Below, piece after piece: positions 1 to 10,508 of a DNA stretch of 64,000 nucleotides (its first letter is position 1; the number at the start of each line of letters is the position of its first letter). The DNA comes from Eriocheir sinensis (taxonomy: Eukaryota > Arthropoda > Malacostraca > Decapoda > Varunidae), in the NCBI RefSeq assembly GCF_024679095.1, contig NC_066528.1, forward strand, positions 19,442,631 to 19,506,630, read 5' to 3'. Below the pieces are notes generated by a model. It saw only the letters and a program-made list of their open reading frames with translations, ran no database searches and was not told the origin of the DNA. A program made the position numbers and the translations under genes.

Positions 1-112
1 GTCCTCGGCGGTGGTGGTCTGGTAACAGTGTCAGGCGGTCCTCTAGCGGCGGACACCCGAACCTCCCCCTTCATCGGCATGCTGCAGGGCGCGCCGCGGA
101 TGATCCAGGACT
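1..112 (+). other. Possible coding end, unrecognised
   Basis: Frame 1 is open from the window edge to a TGA at 110-112 and reads as 36 residues ending SPFIGMLQGAPRMIQD. Third codon positions are mostly G or C, and the stretch is GC-rich compared with the repeats that follow. I do not recognise the protein, and no splice signal confirms it. It could be the tail of a neighbouring gene, part of a non-coding Shox-region island, or chance. Confidence 0.2.
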
Positions 113-243
113 GAGCTGCTTGTAATTTATCCCCGCCATTTGCCTGCCTCGTCCTGGCTGTCTTTATTTACGGCAAGGTCACAATCCGGGCCGCTGCGCT
201 CACTTCCCTCCCTTAACTCACTCCCTCTCTCGCTCTCTCTCTG

Positions 244-369
<126 letters not shown>

Positions 370-404
370 ATTGCTCGTCTCTTTACGTTTAGTTTCCTTC
401 CTTC

Positions 405-640
405 CTTTGTTTCTTTCGTTTCCGTGTCTTGTTTCTCCTTGCTAACTTCCTCTCCGTTTTGTTTCTCCCCTTCCTTCCTTTCTTTTTTTTCGTTTCCGTG
501 TCTTGTTTCTCCTTGCTGACTTCCTCTCCGTTTTTAACTCTCCCCTTCCTTCCTTTGCTTCTTTCGTTTCCGTGTCTTATTTCTCCTTGCTCACTTCCCC
601 ACCGTCTTGTCTCTCTCTTCCTCACCTGTAGTTTCCTCCT
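405..640. repeat. 75-bp pyrimidine-rich minisatellite, about 3 copies
   Basis: The block TTTCGTTTCCGTGTCTT recurs at about 413, 488 and 563, followed each time by a TTCCTCTCCGT-like stretch. Flanking 641-980 is unique but CT-rich sequence without a convincing gene. Confidence 0.75.
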
Positions 641-1059
641 TTCTCGTCTTTCCTTTCTTTTCCCTCTTCTATCCTTTCCTCCTACCTTTTATATATTTCT
701 TCTAAGCTTTCCTTCTTTTCCTCTTCCATTACGTTCACTTAGTCCCTTAAGTGTTCTGCGTCCCTTCATCTCCAAACCCAAATGTTAGAAGAATATGTCC
801 CTTAAAGTCTTCAGCGTCCCTTCGTCTTCTACCCCAACACTCGCGTCTCAGTCGGAGGCTCACTGGCAAGCATCGCCCTGTCCCCCTCCCTGCCGCCCCC
901 CCGTCCCCCTTCCCCCCCCTGGTGACGTCAGCACACTCGTTTTCCCTACGGCCGACAATTTTCTCCGTGTAATGTAATTTGGCAGCCAAAATGTCCGGGA
1001 ACCGAGGAGGGCAGAGCGCCTCGTTACTGGGCGTCAGGAAGGCGGTAAATTCCTGCCGT

Positions 1060-1240
1060 CATGTTGCCTCCATCCCTCCGCTCCCTCCTCCATGTTTCTC
1101 TCCACCCCTCCGTTCCCTCCTCCATACTTCCCTTCACCCCTCCATTCCTTCTTCCATGTTCCCTTCCACCCCTCCACTCCCCTCCATGCGTCCCTCCACC
1201 CCTCCATTCCCTCCTCCATGTCCTTCTCCACCTTCGTCCA
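1060..1240. repeat. About 36-bp C/T-rich minisatellite
   Basis: Blocks of the form CACCCCTCCATTCCCTCCTCC recur roughly every 36 bases, about five times with substitutions. It yields several spurious open frames on both strands. Confidence 0.75.
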
Positions 1241-1395
1241 TGCGCTCTCTGTTTCTCTTCTTTGCCTCTTGAGTTTATAGGCGTCGTCAGCAAGCCCTCA
1301 TTGTTGTTATTGTTATTTTTTATTGTTGTTGTTTGGAGGGTATGAATACGTATTGTCTTTCACGTAAGTTGCCGTAGATTAGAGAAGAGAACATG

Positions 1396-1438
1396 TCAGT
1401 CAGTCAGTCAGTCAGTCAGTCAGTCAGTCAGTCAGTCA
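1396..1438. repeat. (CAGT)n microsatellite
   Basis: About 10 copies of the tetranucleotide CAGT. Related GACT arrays occur at 44103-44340 and 48925-48968. Confidence 0.95.
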
Positions 1439-1489
1439 CTCCTCAGTAGCTCTCGGATTATCAATGTCTTTCTGTCTCCGTGGTTCTTA

Positions 1490-1960
1490 ATTTTGGTCTG
1501 TTTATGAGTCTTTGGGTCTTTTGTGGGGTTCGTCTGTGCCCGCATAGGTCTTTTGGGGTTCATCCATACCCCTGGGTCTTGTTGGTTCACCTGTGCCTTT
1601 GGGTCTCGTTGGTTAAGTCCTCTGCGTGTTTATTTTGGGTTTGTTTTTGCATCCGGGTCCTGTTTTGGGTCCATCTGTGACTCTGTTGGTCTTTTTTTGG
1701 GTCTCTAGCTCTCTGGGTCTCATAGGGTCTTTTCCACGGGTCTTCTTGGGTCGCTTTACTAGTGTCAGTGGGTCTTCTTGGGTTCCCTGGAGACTGGTGG
1801 CTTGCTGATCCCTCTCTGGGTCTCATAGGGTCTCTTCCACGGGTCTTCTTGGGTTTCTTTACTAGTGTCAGCGGGTCTTCTTGGGTTCCTTGGAGACTGG
1901 CGGCTTGCTGATTCCTCTGTTGGTCTCCTCGGGTTCTCGTTAAGGTTCTTCTTCTTGGGT
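1490..1960. repeat. GGGTCT-rich degenerate minisatellite with a 103-bp duplication
   Basis: The word GGGTCT recurs many times with irregular spacing. Within it, a segment starting CTCTGGGTCTCATAGGGTCT at 1711 is repeated at 1814 with few changes and runs to about 1912. No gene is visible. Confidence 0.75.
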
Positions 1961-2200
1961 TCCCTCGAGGCTGTGTGGGCGCGGCGGGAGTCGGGCCCAG
2001 CGCGCCGCCACAGGGTCCGTACTGGTGGATAATTGCCGGAGATGTATGGCCCTTGACGGCAGGCCAGGAGCTCCCTTAAATTATCCTCGATTTTCCTCAG
2101 ATAATCCGCCATATTTGTCTTCATGATGGCTGGCTGTCGTCTCCTTGGTGGCGGCGGATGCGGTGGTGGCGACGGGGGGGGGGGGAGGTGAGGTTGGGGG
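1961..2200. other. Unique GC-rich island in upstream Shox intron
   Basis: This non-repetitive stretch contains TAATTG (about 2029) and TAATCC (about 2102), words bound by homeodomain proteins. On the - strand an open frame begins at ATGGCGGATTATCTG in a good initiation context and continues into the neighbouring minisatellite, so a short coding exon cannot be excluded. I favour conserved non-coding DNA because no splice pair supports an exon. Confidence 0.35.
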
Positions 2201-2252
2201 TATGAAGATGGGGGAGGGGGGAAGGTCGAGGTTGGATGGGGTTGGGGAGGAG

Positions 2253-2254
<2 letters not shown>

Positions 2255-2305
<51 letters not shown>

Positions 2306-2478
2306 CATCCCTTCCCTTCTTCCCTTCCTTCCCTTCCTTTTCTTAATGCCCGCTAGCTTATCCCTTCCCTTCCCTTCCCTTCCCTTCCTTTCCTCCCTCC
2401 TTCTTCCCTTTCTTTCCTTCCCTTCCTTATTCTTGCTAGTTTATCCCTTCACCTCCCCTCCTTTCCTTTCTTCTGTCC

Positions 2479-2508
<30 letters not shown>
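2255..2508. repeat. (GT)n / (CCTTC)n / (GT)n compound repeat
   Basis: A GT array at 2255-2302 and another at 2482-2508 flank CCTTC-rich sequence. Confidence 0.95.
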
Positions 2509-2509
<1 letters not shown>

Positions 2510-2519
2510 AGTGCGTGTG

Positions 2520-2930
2520 TTGTGGCGTGTGTTGAGGCGTGTGTTCCAGATCTAGTTTGCGTAAGAGGCGCGGGCCGGCCGCCGACACGCCCCGTCACCC
2601 GCCCAGACAGATGGTTCGGGCGGGCCACCGAGGCTGATTTTCGCGTGACACTCCAGTTTCCGGATTATATAAATGATTCACAAGTCTGCCGGCGGCCGCG
2701 TCTCCTCCTCCGTCACTCCAGCGCTCCTGACTGGCTTATTCCTCTATCTTACCTTCCTTTGTTCTTTTTCTTTGTTATCCTTCACTGTCTTTCCTCTTTC
2801 CCTAGTGGCCCTTCCTTCCTTTCCTACGCACTTTTCCTTTTGACTCTCTGATTTCCGTATTTTGGCTCTTTTTGTTCTTTTCCTCAATGTTCCTTTACTT
2901 TCTTCTAGTAGCCCTTCCTTCCTTTCTTAT
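2520..2930. other. Unique GC-rich island and CT-rich sequence
   Basis: 2540-2740 is GC-rich and non-repetitive, with a TATATAA word at about 2667 and several CCGGCC-type stretches. From 2740 the sequence becomes pyrimidine-rich. I see no supported exon. A regulatory island is possible. Confidence 0.3.
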
Positions 2931-2937
2931 TAGCGAT

Positions 2938-3482
2938 ATTAGTATTAGTATTAGTGTAGGTATTAGTAACGGTATTGGTATTGGTATTGGTATTAGTACT
3001 GGTATTAGTATTGGTATGTAGTATTGGTATTGGTATTAGTATTGGTATTAGTATTAGTTTTGTTATTAGTATTGGTATTGTTATTAGTATTGGTATTAGT
3101 ATTGGTATTGGTATTGGTATTAGTATAGGTATTAATATTGGTATTAGTATTAGTATTGGTATTAGTATTAGTATTGTTATTAGTATTGGTATTAGTATTA
3201 GTATTGGTATTGGTATTAGTATTGGTATTGGTATTAGTATTGGTATTGGTATTAGTATAGGTATTAGTATTGGTATTAGTATTAGCATTGGTATTAGTAT
3301 TAGCATTGGTATTGGTATGAGAATTGGTATTAGTAATGGTCTTAGTATTAGTATTCGTATTAGCATTATTATTAGTATTGGTATAAGTATGGTGTCAGTT
3401 ATAGTATTGGTATTAGTATTAGAAATGGTATTAGCATTAGCACTGGTATTGGTATTAGTATTTGTATTGGTATTAATAATTA
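2938..3482. repeat. TATTAG/TATTGG hexanucleotide satellite, about 545 bp
   Basis: The + strand is made almost wholly of the two hexamers TATTAG and TATTGG in irregular alternation. Several short variants (ATTGTT, ATTAGC) are mixed in, so the array is old or mutates quickly. The long Ile/Gly/Ser and Asn/Thr/Pro frames on the two strands are repeat translations. Confidence 0.95.
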
Positions 3483-4560
3483 TATGACATCCCAATGCAC
3501 CCCCTCCCCCGCCCCTCCCCGCTCCCCCGTCCCCCGAGACACCGTGACCACCACCACAACATTCCCGTCTCGTTCGCGTTCCTGTCTCGTCTTTCCCGTG
3601 ATTGATTGAGAGGACCTTCGAACGCCTCCTCCTCCTCCTCCTTCTCTCCCTCCTCTTATTTTCCCTCCCTTTTGCCTTCCTACTCACCCTCATCCCTATC
3701 TCCTCCCTCTTCTCTTTTCTCCCTTTTATCTTTTCCTTCCTTTCTCCCTCCACTTTACACTCATCACAGACGCAGTAGAGGGACAAGACTTCTCAGCTCT
3801 TCCACGACCTCCCTCACCCACGTCAAAGGCCCAAGTCACTGGCGAACTCCTACTAATGGGTGTCCGTCGCTGTCCTCTCTGGCCGGGATATTTATCGAGG
3901 TCGCTGACGTTTCTGGCGGCGAGCTGGAGGGGTCCGCGTCCAGTCCTGAGGAGGCGAAATAGAGCGTTGAGAGGTTAGGGTTGAAGGGGACGATGGAGCG
4001 TTGACTAGGGGCGTTGAGAAGGGATTTTGAAGTTAGAGGAAGATGAGGAGAAGGAGGGTTAAGATGAAAAACGTGAAGATACTGTTAGTGATAGGAAAGA
4101 TGTAGTAGAGGTTTAGTTATGTGAAAAGAAGTGAAGGAAGGCTTGAAGAGGAAGGAACAGAAGGAAGAGGAGGAGAAGATTGAGGATTGTAGGAGTTTGA
4201 AGTAGGAGATGAAGATAGTGTTTTAGATAAGAAAGATGCATTTGAAAGTTAGTTAAATGAAGGGAAAATGTTAAAAGAATGTTGAAAGAGAAAAAACAGG
4301 AGGAAAAATAGAAGGTTTATGATTATACGAGTTAAATAAGGATCCTAAGATAGTGTTTTAGATAAGAAGGATGCAGTAGAAAGTTAGTTAGATGAAGGAA
4401 GAAGTTAGGAAAGAATGAAAAGGCAATAGAAGGAAAAGGAAAACGAGGAGGAAGAGGAGGAGGCCTGGAGGATGAAGACTAAGAGGAAGAGAGAGAAAAA
4501 TAGATAAAGAAAAAAATATAGAGAAGTTAGAGAAATGGAAAGGTGGGAGAAGATGGAAAT
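3483..4560. other. Unique island followed by purine-rich low-complexity DNA
   Basis: 3483-3960 is mostly unique and C-rich on the + strand. From about 3960 to 4560 the + strand is almost all A and G, with loosely repeated GTTAGATGAAG-type blocks at about 4247 and 4387. No gene is seen. Confidence 0.5.
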
Positions 4561-4589
4561 GATGAAGGGAAGAGAAGAGGTCATTCTCG

Positions 4590-4782
4590 TCCTCCTCCTC
4601 CTCCTCCTCCTCCTCTGCCTGCTATCAATTAGTGGATGCGACTTGAAGGACGTAATCGAGTTTTCTTCGGCGCCCGAAAAGGAGGAGGAGGAGGAGGAGG
4701 AGGAGAGGAGGAGGAGGAGGAGGAGGAGGAGGAGGAGGACACTAAATCGCCGGCCGTCCCATTGCACCCTGTTAGAACTTGT

Positions 4783-4819
<37 letters not shown>

Positions 4820-4906
4820 GTATTGTCAGTCATTTCACAGTATCACTTTTTTTTTCTCTCCCTCTTCCCTTTCCTCCTCTTTCTTATACTTCTCTTCTTC
4901 TTCTTC

Positions 4907-4941
<35 letters not shown>

Positions 4942-5520
4942 CTCTTGGGTCAGTAGTGAGTAGCCATGTCTTGTTCTTCTTCCTCTTCTTCCTCAATCAA
5001 TAGACACTTCCTGAGACATCCTGGCAGCGACCCTTCTTCTTCCTCCTCCTCCTCCTCCTCCTCCTCCTCCTCTTCCTCTTCTTCTCTTTCTGATTCTTCC
5101 CTTTTCCGTCACTCAGCTATTTCGATCACTATTTTCCTTATCTACCTCTTCTTTTTCTTCTCCTCCTCTTCTTCCTCTTTATTTCTTCCTCTTTTCTCTC
5201 TTTTCTTTTCTTCATCACTCAATCATCTTCAGTTTTCTCATCTATGTTTTTTTTCTTTTCCTCCTCTTCTTCCTCTCAATTTCTTCCTCTTTTCTCTCTT
5301 TTCTTCATCATCCAATCATCATCATTATCAGTTTTCTTATCTATCTATCTTTTCTTCTCTTCCTCTTCCTCCTCCTCTTTTTCCTCTTAATTTCTTCCTC
5401 TTTTCTCTCTTTTCTTTTCTTCATTCAATCATCAGTTTTCTCAGCTATCTATTTTTTTTCTTCTCTTTTTCCTCCTCCTCTTCTTCTTCTTCTTCCTCTT
5501 CCTCTTCCTCCGCTCTTTAT
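4590..5520. repeat. TCC/GGA trinucleotide and GA repeat cluster
   Basis: (TCC)n at 4590-4616, (GGA)n at 4680-4739, (GA)n at 4784-4815 and (TCC)n-rich sequence at 4893-5082 are followed by degenerate TTCC-rich repeats to 5520. A 115-130-bp block containing TTTCTTCCTCTTTTCTCTC recurs three times between 5180 and 5460. No gene is present. Confidence 0.85.
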
Positions 5521-5648
5521 TGTCGCCGGCATCGCTCGCATAGCTTAGCATCCGTTGTGGACAGTCTCATTGAAAGCAACAGAGCGATTGAAAGCCACGT
5601 GTCGGCAGAGCGTGCGTAGCTTAGCATCGCTCTCGGCATGAACAGACT

Positions 5649-5673
5649 TTACTACTACTACTACTACTACTAT

Positions 5674-5730
<57 letters not shown>
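5649..5730. repeat. (TAC)n microsatellite
   Basis: About 27 copies of TAC with one interruption. It is followed by a (TCC)n tract at 5808-5841. Confidence 0.96.
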
Positions 5731-5732
<2 letters not shown>

Positions 5733-5841
5733 TTCCTCCTTATCCTTCACCTCCTTCTTCTCTATCTCTCGTTCCCTATTTCTTCCTAATCCGGTCTTCC
5801 TCTATCCTCCTCCTCCTCCTCCTCCTCCTCCTCCTCCTCCA

Positions 5842-6120
5842 CCTTTGATTAGATAGTTTGTGTAGCTTGTCACAAACAGCCTCGTAAGGACCATCATGTC
5901 TGCTGTTGTTTGTTCTTCCTTTGTGTTTCTTTGTGTTATGTTTATCTGCTGTACAATCCCTTCCTCTTTCCCTCTGTCTTCCTCCTCCTCCTCCTGTCCT
6001 GCCGTCGTGGGTGAAAGGGGAGGGGGGGGGAGGTAGGGATCCATCAGAAGTCTCGTTGTGAGCATCTTCTTTAAGCTGAGCTAACTTGGCAGCTCGTGTG
6101 TACGGCGGGCGGCGTGTTGG
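5842..6120. other. Unique spacer between two repeat blocks
   Basis: This mixed-composition, non-repetitive stretch contains no splice-supported exon. It separates the TCC tract from the purine minisatellite. Confidence 0.4.
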
Positions 6121-7160
6121 ATTTATGGAGGAGGAAGAGGAGGAGGAGGAGGAGGAGGAGGAGGGGGGATGTTGGGGTTGAGGAGTAGATGCTGATTCTG
6201 ATGAGGAGGAGAAGGATGTTGAGGATAAGAAGAAGAGGAAAATGAAGAGTAGGAGGAGGAGGAGGAAGAGGAGGAGGAGAAGGAGGAGGGGGGATATTGG
6301 GGTGGAGATGATGTTGATGATGAGGAAAAGGATGTTGATGATAAGAAGAAGAGGAAGATGAAGAGTAGGAGGAGGAGGAGGAGGAGGAGGAGGAGGGGGG
6401 ATGTTGGGGTTGAGGAGTAGATGCTGATTCTGATGAGGAGGAGAAGGATGTTGAGGATAAGAAGAAGAGGAAAATGAAGAGTAGGAGGAGGAGGAGGAAG
6501 AGGAGTAGGAGAAGGAGGGGGTGTATTTGGGTGGAGATGATGTTGATGATGAGGAAAAGGATGTTGAAGATAAGAAGAGGTTGAGGAAGAGGAGGAGGAG
6601 GAGGAGGAGGAGGAGGAGGGGATGTTGGGGTAGAGGAGTAGATGCTGATTTTGATGATGAGGAGAAGGATGCTGAGGAAAAGAAGAGGAGGAAGAGGAAG
6701 AGAAGGAGGAGGAGGAGGAAGAGGAGGAGGAGAAGGAGGAGGGGGGATATTGGGGTGGAGATGATGTTGATGATGAGGAAAAGGATGTTGATGATAAGAA
6801 GAGGAAGATGAAGAGGAGGAGGAGGTTGAGGAAGAGGAGGAGGAGGAGGAGGAGGAGGAGGAGGAGGAGGAGGGGATGTTGGGGTAGAGGAGTAGATGCT
6901 GATTCTGATGATGAGGAGGAGGATGTTGAAGAAAAGAAGAAGAGGAAGATGAAGAGGAGGAGGAGGAGGAGGAGGAGGAGGTGATGATGATGTTGATGAT
7001 AAAGTTGAAGATAGGAAGAGGAGGAAGAGGAGGAGGAGGAAAAGGTAATGATAATGAAGAGGAGGAGGAGGAGGAGGAGGAGGAGGAGGAGGTAAATAAA
7101 CAAGAAAATAAGGATGAAGAAAATGAAAAGAGGAGGAGGAGGAGGAGGAAGAAGTGTATT
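6121..7160. repeat. 220-255-bp purine-rich minisatellite, about 4 units
   Basis: Each unit carries (GGA)n, a GATGTTGGGG block, AGATGCTGATT and GATGTTGATGATGAGGAAAA. AGATGCTGATT starts at about 6187, 6419, 6640 and 6894. Unit length varies mainly through the GGA tracts. The 553-codon open frame on the - strand is a translation of this array, rich in Ser, Pro and Leu, and is not a gene. Confidence 0.88.
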
Positions 7161-7289
7161 TGATGTAACAGAAGAAGAAGAAGGAAGAGGAAAAAAAATG
7201 AAGGAAAGGAAGAAATAGGAAGAAGAAAAGGAGATAAAAGAAAAAGATTAGAATGGAAGTAGAGGGAAAAGATAGTGTCAGATGGGTTA

Positions 7290-7424
7290 GTGATGGTGGT
7301 GATGGTGGTGATGGTGGTGGTGATGGTGATGGTGGTGATGGTGGTGGTGATGGTGGTGATGGTGGTGGTGATGGTGGTGGTGGTGATGGTGGTGATGGTG
7401 GTGGTGGTGGTGATGGTGGTGGTG
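7290..7424. repeat. (GGTGAT/GGTGGTGAT)n microsatellite
   Basis: A compound array of GGT and GAT triplets. Confidence 0.95.
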
Positions 7425-7554
7425 ATTCAGATCTCACTATTTTTTCATTTTGATTAGAATTTCAAGTTTTTATTTTCTTTATTTTTTGTTGAACTTGATT
7501 TTCCTCTCTGATTCTCGCTCTCTCTCAAATTCTCTTCCTTCTCCTCTACTATCT

Positions 7555-8370
7555 CCTCCTCCTCCTCCTCCTCCTCCTCCTCCTCCTTTGTCTCCATTTT
7601 CAAGATAATTTAATCTCCGCGTTCACATTTTCTTAACAAACGTATTTCGTGATTCTCCTCCTCCTCCTCCTCTTTCCTCTCCTCCTCCTCCTCCTCCTCC
7701 TCCTCCTCCTCGTCCTCCTCTTTCTTCTCCTCCTCCTCCTCCTCCTCCTCCTCCTCTTGTTACTTATCTCTTTCCCCTTCCTCCTCCTTTATTCTTTCTC
7801 TTCTATCCTCTTCTTCTTCCCCTTCCTTCCTCTCTTCTCTTCCCTTTCCTCGTTAACTCTTCATTTTAGTCTTCTTTCTTCTTTTTCTCCTTTTTCCCTT
7901 TCTTTATCCTCCTTCAGTTGTTCTCCTTCATCTGTAAATATTCCTCTTCCCCTCTTCTTTATCTCCTCCTTCTCTCTCTCCTCTTCCTATTCTTTGTGTT
8001 CCTTCTCCTTCCTTCTCCTCTCATTCTCTCTCTCCTGCAGACCTCCTTCTCCTGCCCTATCCTCCTTCTTCCCTTTTCTCTTCTCACTCCTATCCTTTCT
8101 CTCTTTCTCTCTTCCATCCTCCTCCATTCTCCTCCTCCTCCTTCTGCCCTATCCTCCTTCCTTCCTTCTCCTCCCTCTCCTCTCATTCTCTCTCTCCTTC
8201 AGACCTCCTTCTCCTGCCCTATCCTCCTTCTTCCCTTATCTCTTCTCTTCTCCTATCCTCTCTCTTTCTCTCTTCCATCCTCCTCCATTCTCCTCCTCCT
8301 CCTTCTTCCCTCTTCTCTTCTCACTCCTATCCTCTCTCTCTTCCTCTCTTCCATCCTCCTCCTCTTGCTC
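7555..8370. repeat. (CTC)n arrays and about 167-bp pyrimidine minisatellite
   Basis: (CTC)n tracts occur at 7555-7587 and 7654-7755. The segment beginning GACCTCCTTCTCCTGCCCTA near 8040 recurs near 8207, and partial copies lie nearby. The 7.5-8.4 kb region is pyrimidine-rich on the + strand, the reverse of the preceding minisatellite. Confidence 0.85.
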
Positions 8371-8640
8371 CTCCGCTCCTGCCCTGACGGAGACAATCTG
8401 TGCCAGGCTGGCGGGTCGTTCATCCCAATCGTCCGGGCTTGACGTTGCCATTTGCTCCCTGACAAGTTACCGCTGCTCCTTCCCGCCCGTTATGACGCTC
8501 ACACGCTCCTCCTTCTCCTCCTCCTCCATCTCTGTGTTCCCTCCTCCTTCTGGTTGTTCGTCTCTTTACGGAGGGAAAGGGAAACACGCCCATGCGGTTT
8601 GGTTTCGTTCGCTTGTGTGTGTGTGTGTGTGTGAGAGATG
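8371..8640. other. Unique GC-rich island
   Basis: The non-repetitive sequence has mixed composition and ends at a short (GT)n tract (8618-8632). No exon signals were found. Confidence 0.3.
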
Positions 8641-8655
8641 GTTTAGTTTGGGGGA

Positions 8656-8658
<3 letters not shown>

Positions 8659-8711
<53 letters not shown>
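8659..8711. repeat. (GA)n microsatellite
   Basis: About 26 copies of GA. Confidence 0.96.
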
Positions 8712-8713
<2 letters not shown>

Positions 8714-8719
8714 TACGCC

Positions 8720-9455
8720 CCCCCCACACACACATATACACACAAACAGACAAGGAATGCGGTTCTGGATGGCTTCTTTTCTTTGTAGTTTGGTAAGATT
8801 GTAGATCGAGTTGGTTTAGTACTGTAAAGGAGAAAGAGAGTGACAGAGTGAATTCAGTTTACAGATGGATGATGTAAAATAGAAAGGTTGAAAAGACTCA
8901 GGTTTGTGGAAGAAGTATATGATTTATCGTTTTCTTTAAGAGGACAAAAGTACGCCCTTGTGATTTCGCTTAATGGGGTTATATCGGTTAGGGTTTTGTG
9001 AAGGGATGCAAAGGTTTAGCAGACGCTTTCCTTAACACTGGTGAAATTGAATGATGAGTTTGTTAGTTATGTGAAGGGAAAGAAGAGTTAGAGACAGTAG
9101 GAGGAGGTTGTGTAAGTATACGTGATTTGGAAGAACGAATTTGTAGTTTAGTGAAAGAAAAAGAGTTAGATATTATAAGTTAAGTCTGTAAGTAGTTAAG
9201 TGAAATAGAAAGAAAAGTTTGTTAGGATTGTAAAGGAAAAATTGTATAGAACAGTAGAATGAGGCTGTGTAGATATATGATAAGAAGGAGGAGGAGGAGG
9301 AGGAAGCTTACGTGGATATGTGATAAGGAGGAGGAGGAGGAGGTAAGGGGGAGCGAACCAAGCCAACAAGAGCTCATGAGATTCAATTAGGCAGTGATTG
9401 TCAGGCTGTCGTGTTCATGGTAGACCTCTCGCTATCCATCCAGACTCCGAGATGT
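8720..9455. other. Intronic AT/purine-rich DNA without visible gene
   Basis: Loosely repetitive sequence recurs with GTTTGTTAGTTATGTGAAGG-like blocks, and a small GGA tract lies near 9290. I see no exon. Confidence 0.4.
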
Positions 9456-9761
9456 GTCAGGGCGGGAAGGGAAGGGAAGGGAAGGGAAGGGAAGGGAAGG
9501 GAAGGGAAGGAAGGAATGAGGGGTATTGTGTGTTAATCTCATGCTGTCCGACTTATTAATGCAAGAAGACTTAGAGATGTGTTAGGAGGGAAGGCAAGGG
9601 AAGTGAAGGGAAAGGAAGGGAAGGAAGGGAAGGCAAGGGAAGGGAAGGAAGGAATGAGGGTTATTGTGTGCTAATCTCATGCTGTCCCACTTATTAATGC
9701 AAGAACACTTAGAGATGTGTTAGGAGGGAAGGGAAGGGAAAGGAAGGAAGGGATGAGGGGT

Positions 9762-9795
9762 ATAGGTTAGGTTAGGTTAGGTTAGGTTAGGTTAG
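9762..9795. repeat. Interstitial (TTAGG)n array, about 6.5 copies
   Basis: An uninterrupted GGTTA/TTAGG pentamer run sits inside the composite tandem repeat. TTAGG is the usual arthropod telomeric unit. This copy is internal and short. Confidence 0.9.
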
Positions 9796-9892
9796 TGTCA
9801 TTTTCTCATGCTGTCCCACTTATTAATGCAAGAAGACTTAGAGATGTGTTAGGACGGGACGGGAAGGGAAGGGAAGGGAAAGGGATTAGGGG

Positions 9893-9922
9893 TATAGGTT
9901 AGGTTAGGTTAGGTTAGGTTAG
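9893..9922. repeat. Interstitial (TTAGG)n array, about 5 copies
   Basis: A second TTAGG run lies at the same place in the next unit of the composite repeat, so it was duplicated with the unit. Confidence 0.9.
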
Positions 9923-10063
9923 TGTCATATTCTCATGCTATCCCACTTATTAATGCAAGAAGCCTCAGAGATGTGATTGTATGCTAGAAGACTTATTCAG
10001 AGATGGTTTAGGACGATAAGGGAAGGGAAGGGAAGGGAAGGAAGGGATGCGGGTAATTGTGTC

Positions 10064-10064
<1 letters not shown>

Positions 10065-10123
<59 letters not shown>

Positions 10124-10130
10124 CTATCTA

Positions 10131-10217
<87 letters not shown>

Positions 10218-10254
10218 CTCCTCCTCCTCCTCCTCCTCCTCCTCCTCCTCCTCC
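10065..10254. repeat. (GT)n-(ATCT)n-(CT)n-(CTC)n compound microsatellite
   Basis: Four different arrays follow directly on one another: GT to 10120, ATCT to about 10134, CT to 10214 and CTC to 10254. Confidence 0.96.
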
Positions 10255-10330
10255 TTCCCCTCATTTTTCCTTCTTCTCCAAAATTCTTCCTCCCTTCCTC
10301 TCTCTTCCATTCTTCCCTTACTTCTTTTTC

Positions 10331-10508
10331 TTCCTTCCTTCCTTCCTTCCTTCCTTCCTTCCTTCCTTCCTTCCTTTGCCTTCCTTCCCCTCCATGTCCT
10401 CTCCCACCCTCTTCCTTTCCCCTCCTCACATCCCCCCAATCACTTCCTCCTCCTCCTCCTCCTCCTCCTCCTCCTCCTCCTCCTCCTCCTCCTCCTCCTC
10501 CTCCTCCT
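10331..10508. repeat. (CCTT)n and (CTC)n microsatellites
   Basis: CCTT runs from 10331 to about 10377 and CTC from 10445 to 10508. The intervening and following sequence (to 11000) is pyrimidine-rich, with a short TAAT-containing island at 10509-10570. Confidence 0.93.

Larger units (their letters stand above)
9460..10060. repeat. 127-138-bp composite tandem repeat with GGGAA and TTAGG arrays
   Basis: A unit containing CTCATGCTGTCC, ACTTATTAATGCAAGAAG, AGAGATGTGTTAGG and a (GGGAA)n run recurs about four times (CTCATGCTGTCC near 9539, 9677, 9804 and 9932). The units differ mainly in the length of the pentanucleotide runs. Confidence 0.85.

Noticed and set aside
2905..3786. Long frames across the hexanucleotide satellite
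   Set aside because: Both strands are open only because the hexamers lack stop codons.
5776..7437. A 553-codon open frame on the minus strand
   Set aside because: It is a translation of a GGA-rich minisatellite; composition is Ser/Pro/Leu only, with no domain and no splice context.
7649..8788. A 379-codon open frame on the plus strand
   Set aside because: Pyrimidine repeats leave few stops; there is no recognisable protein and no conserved motif.
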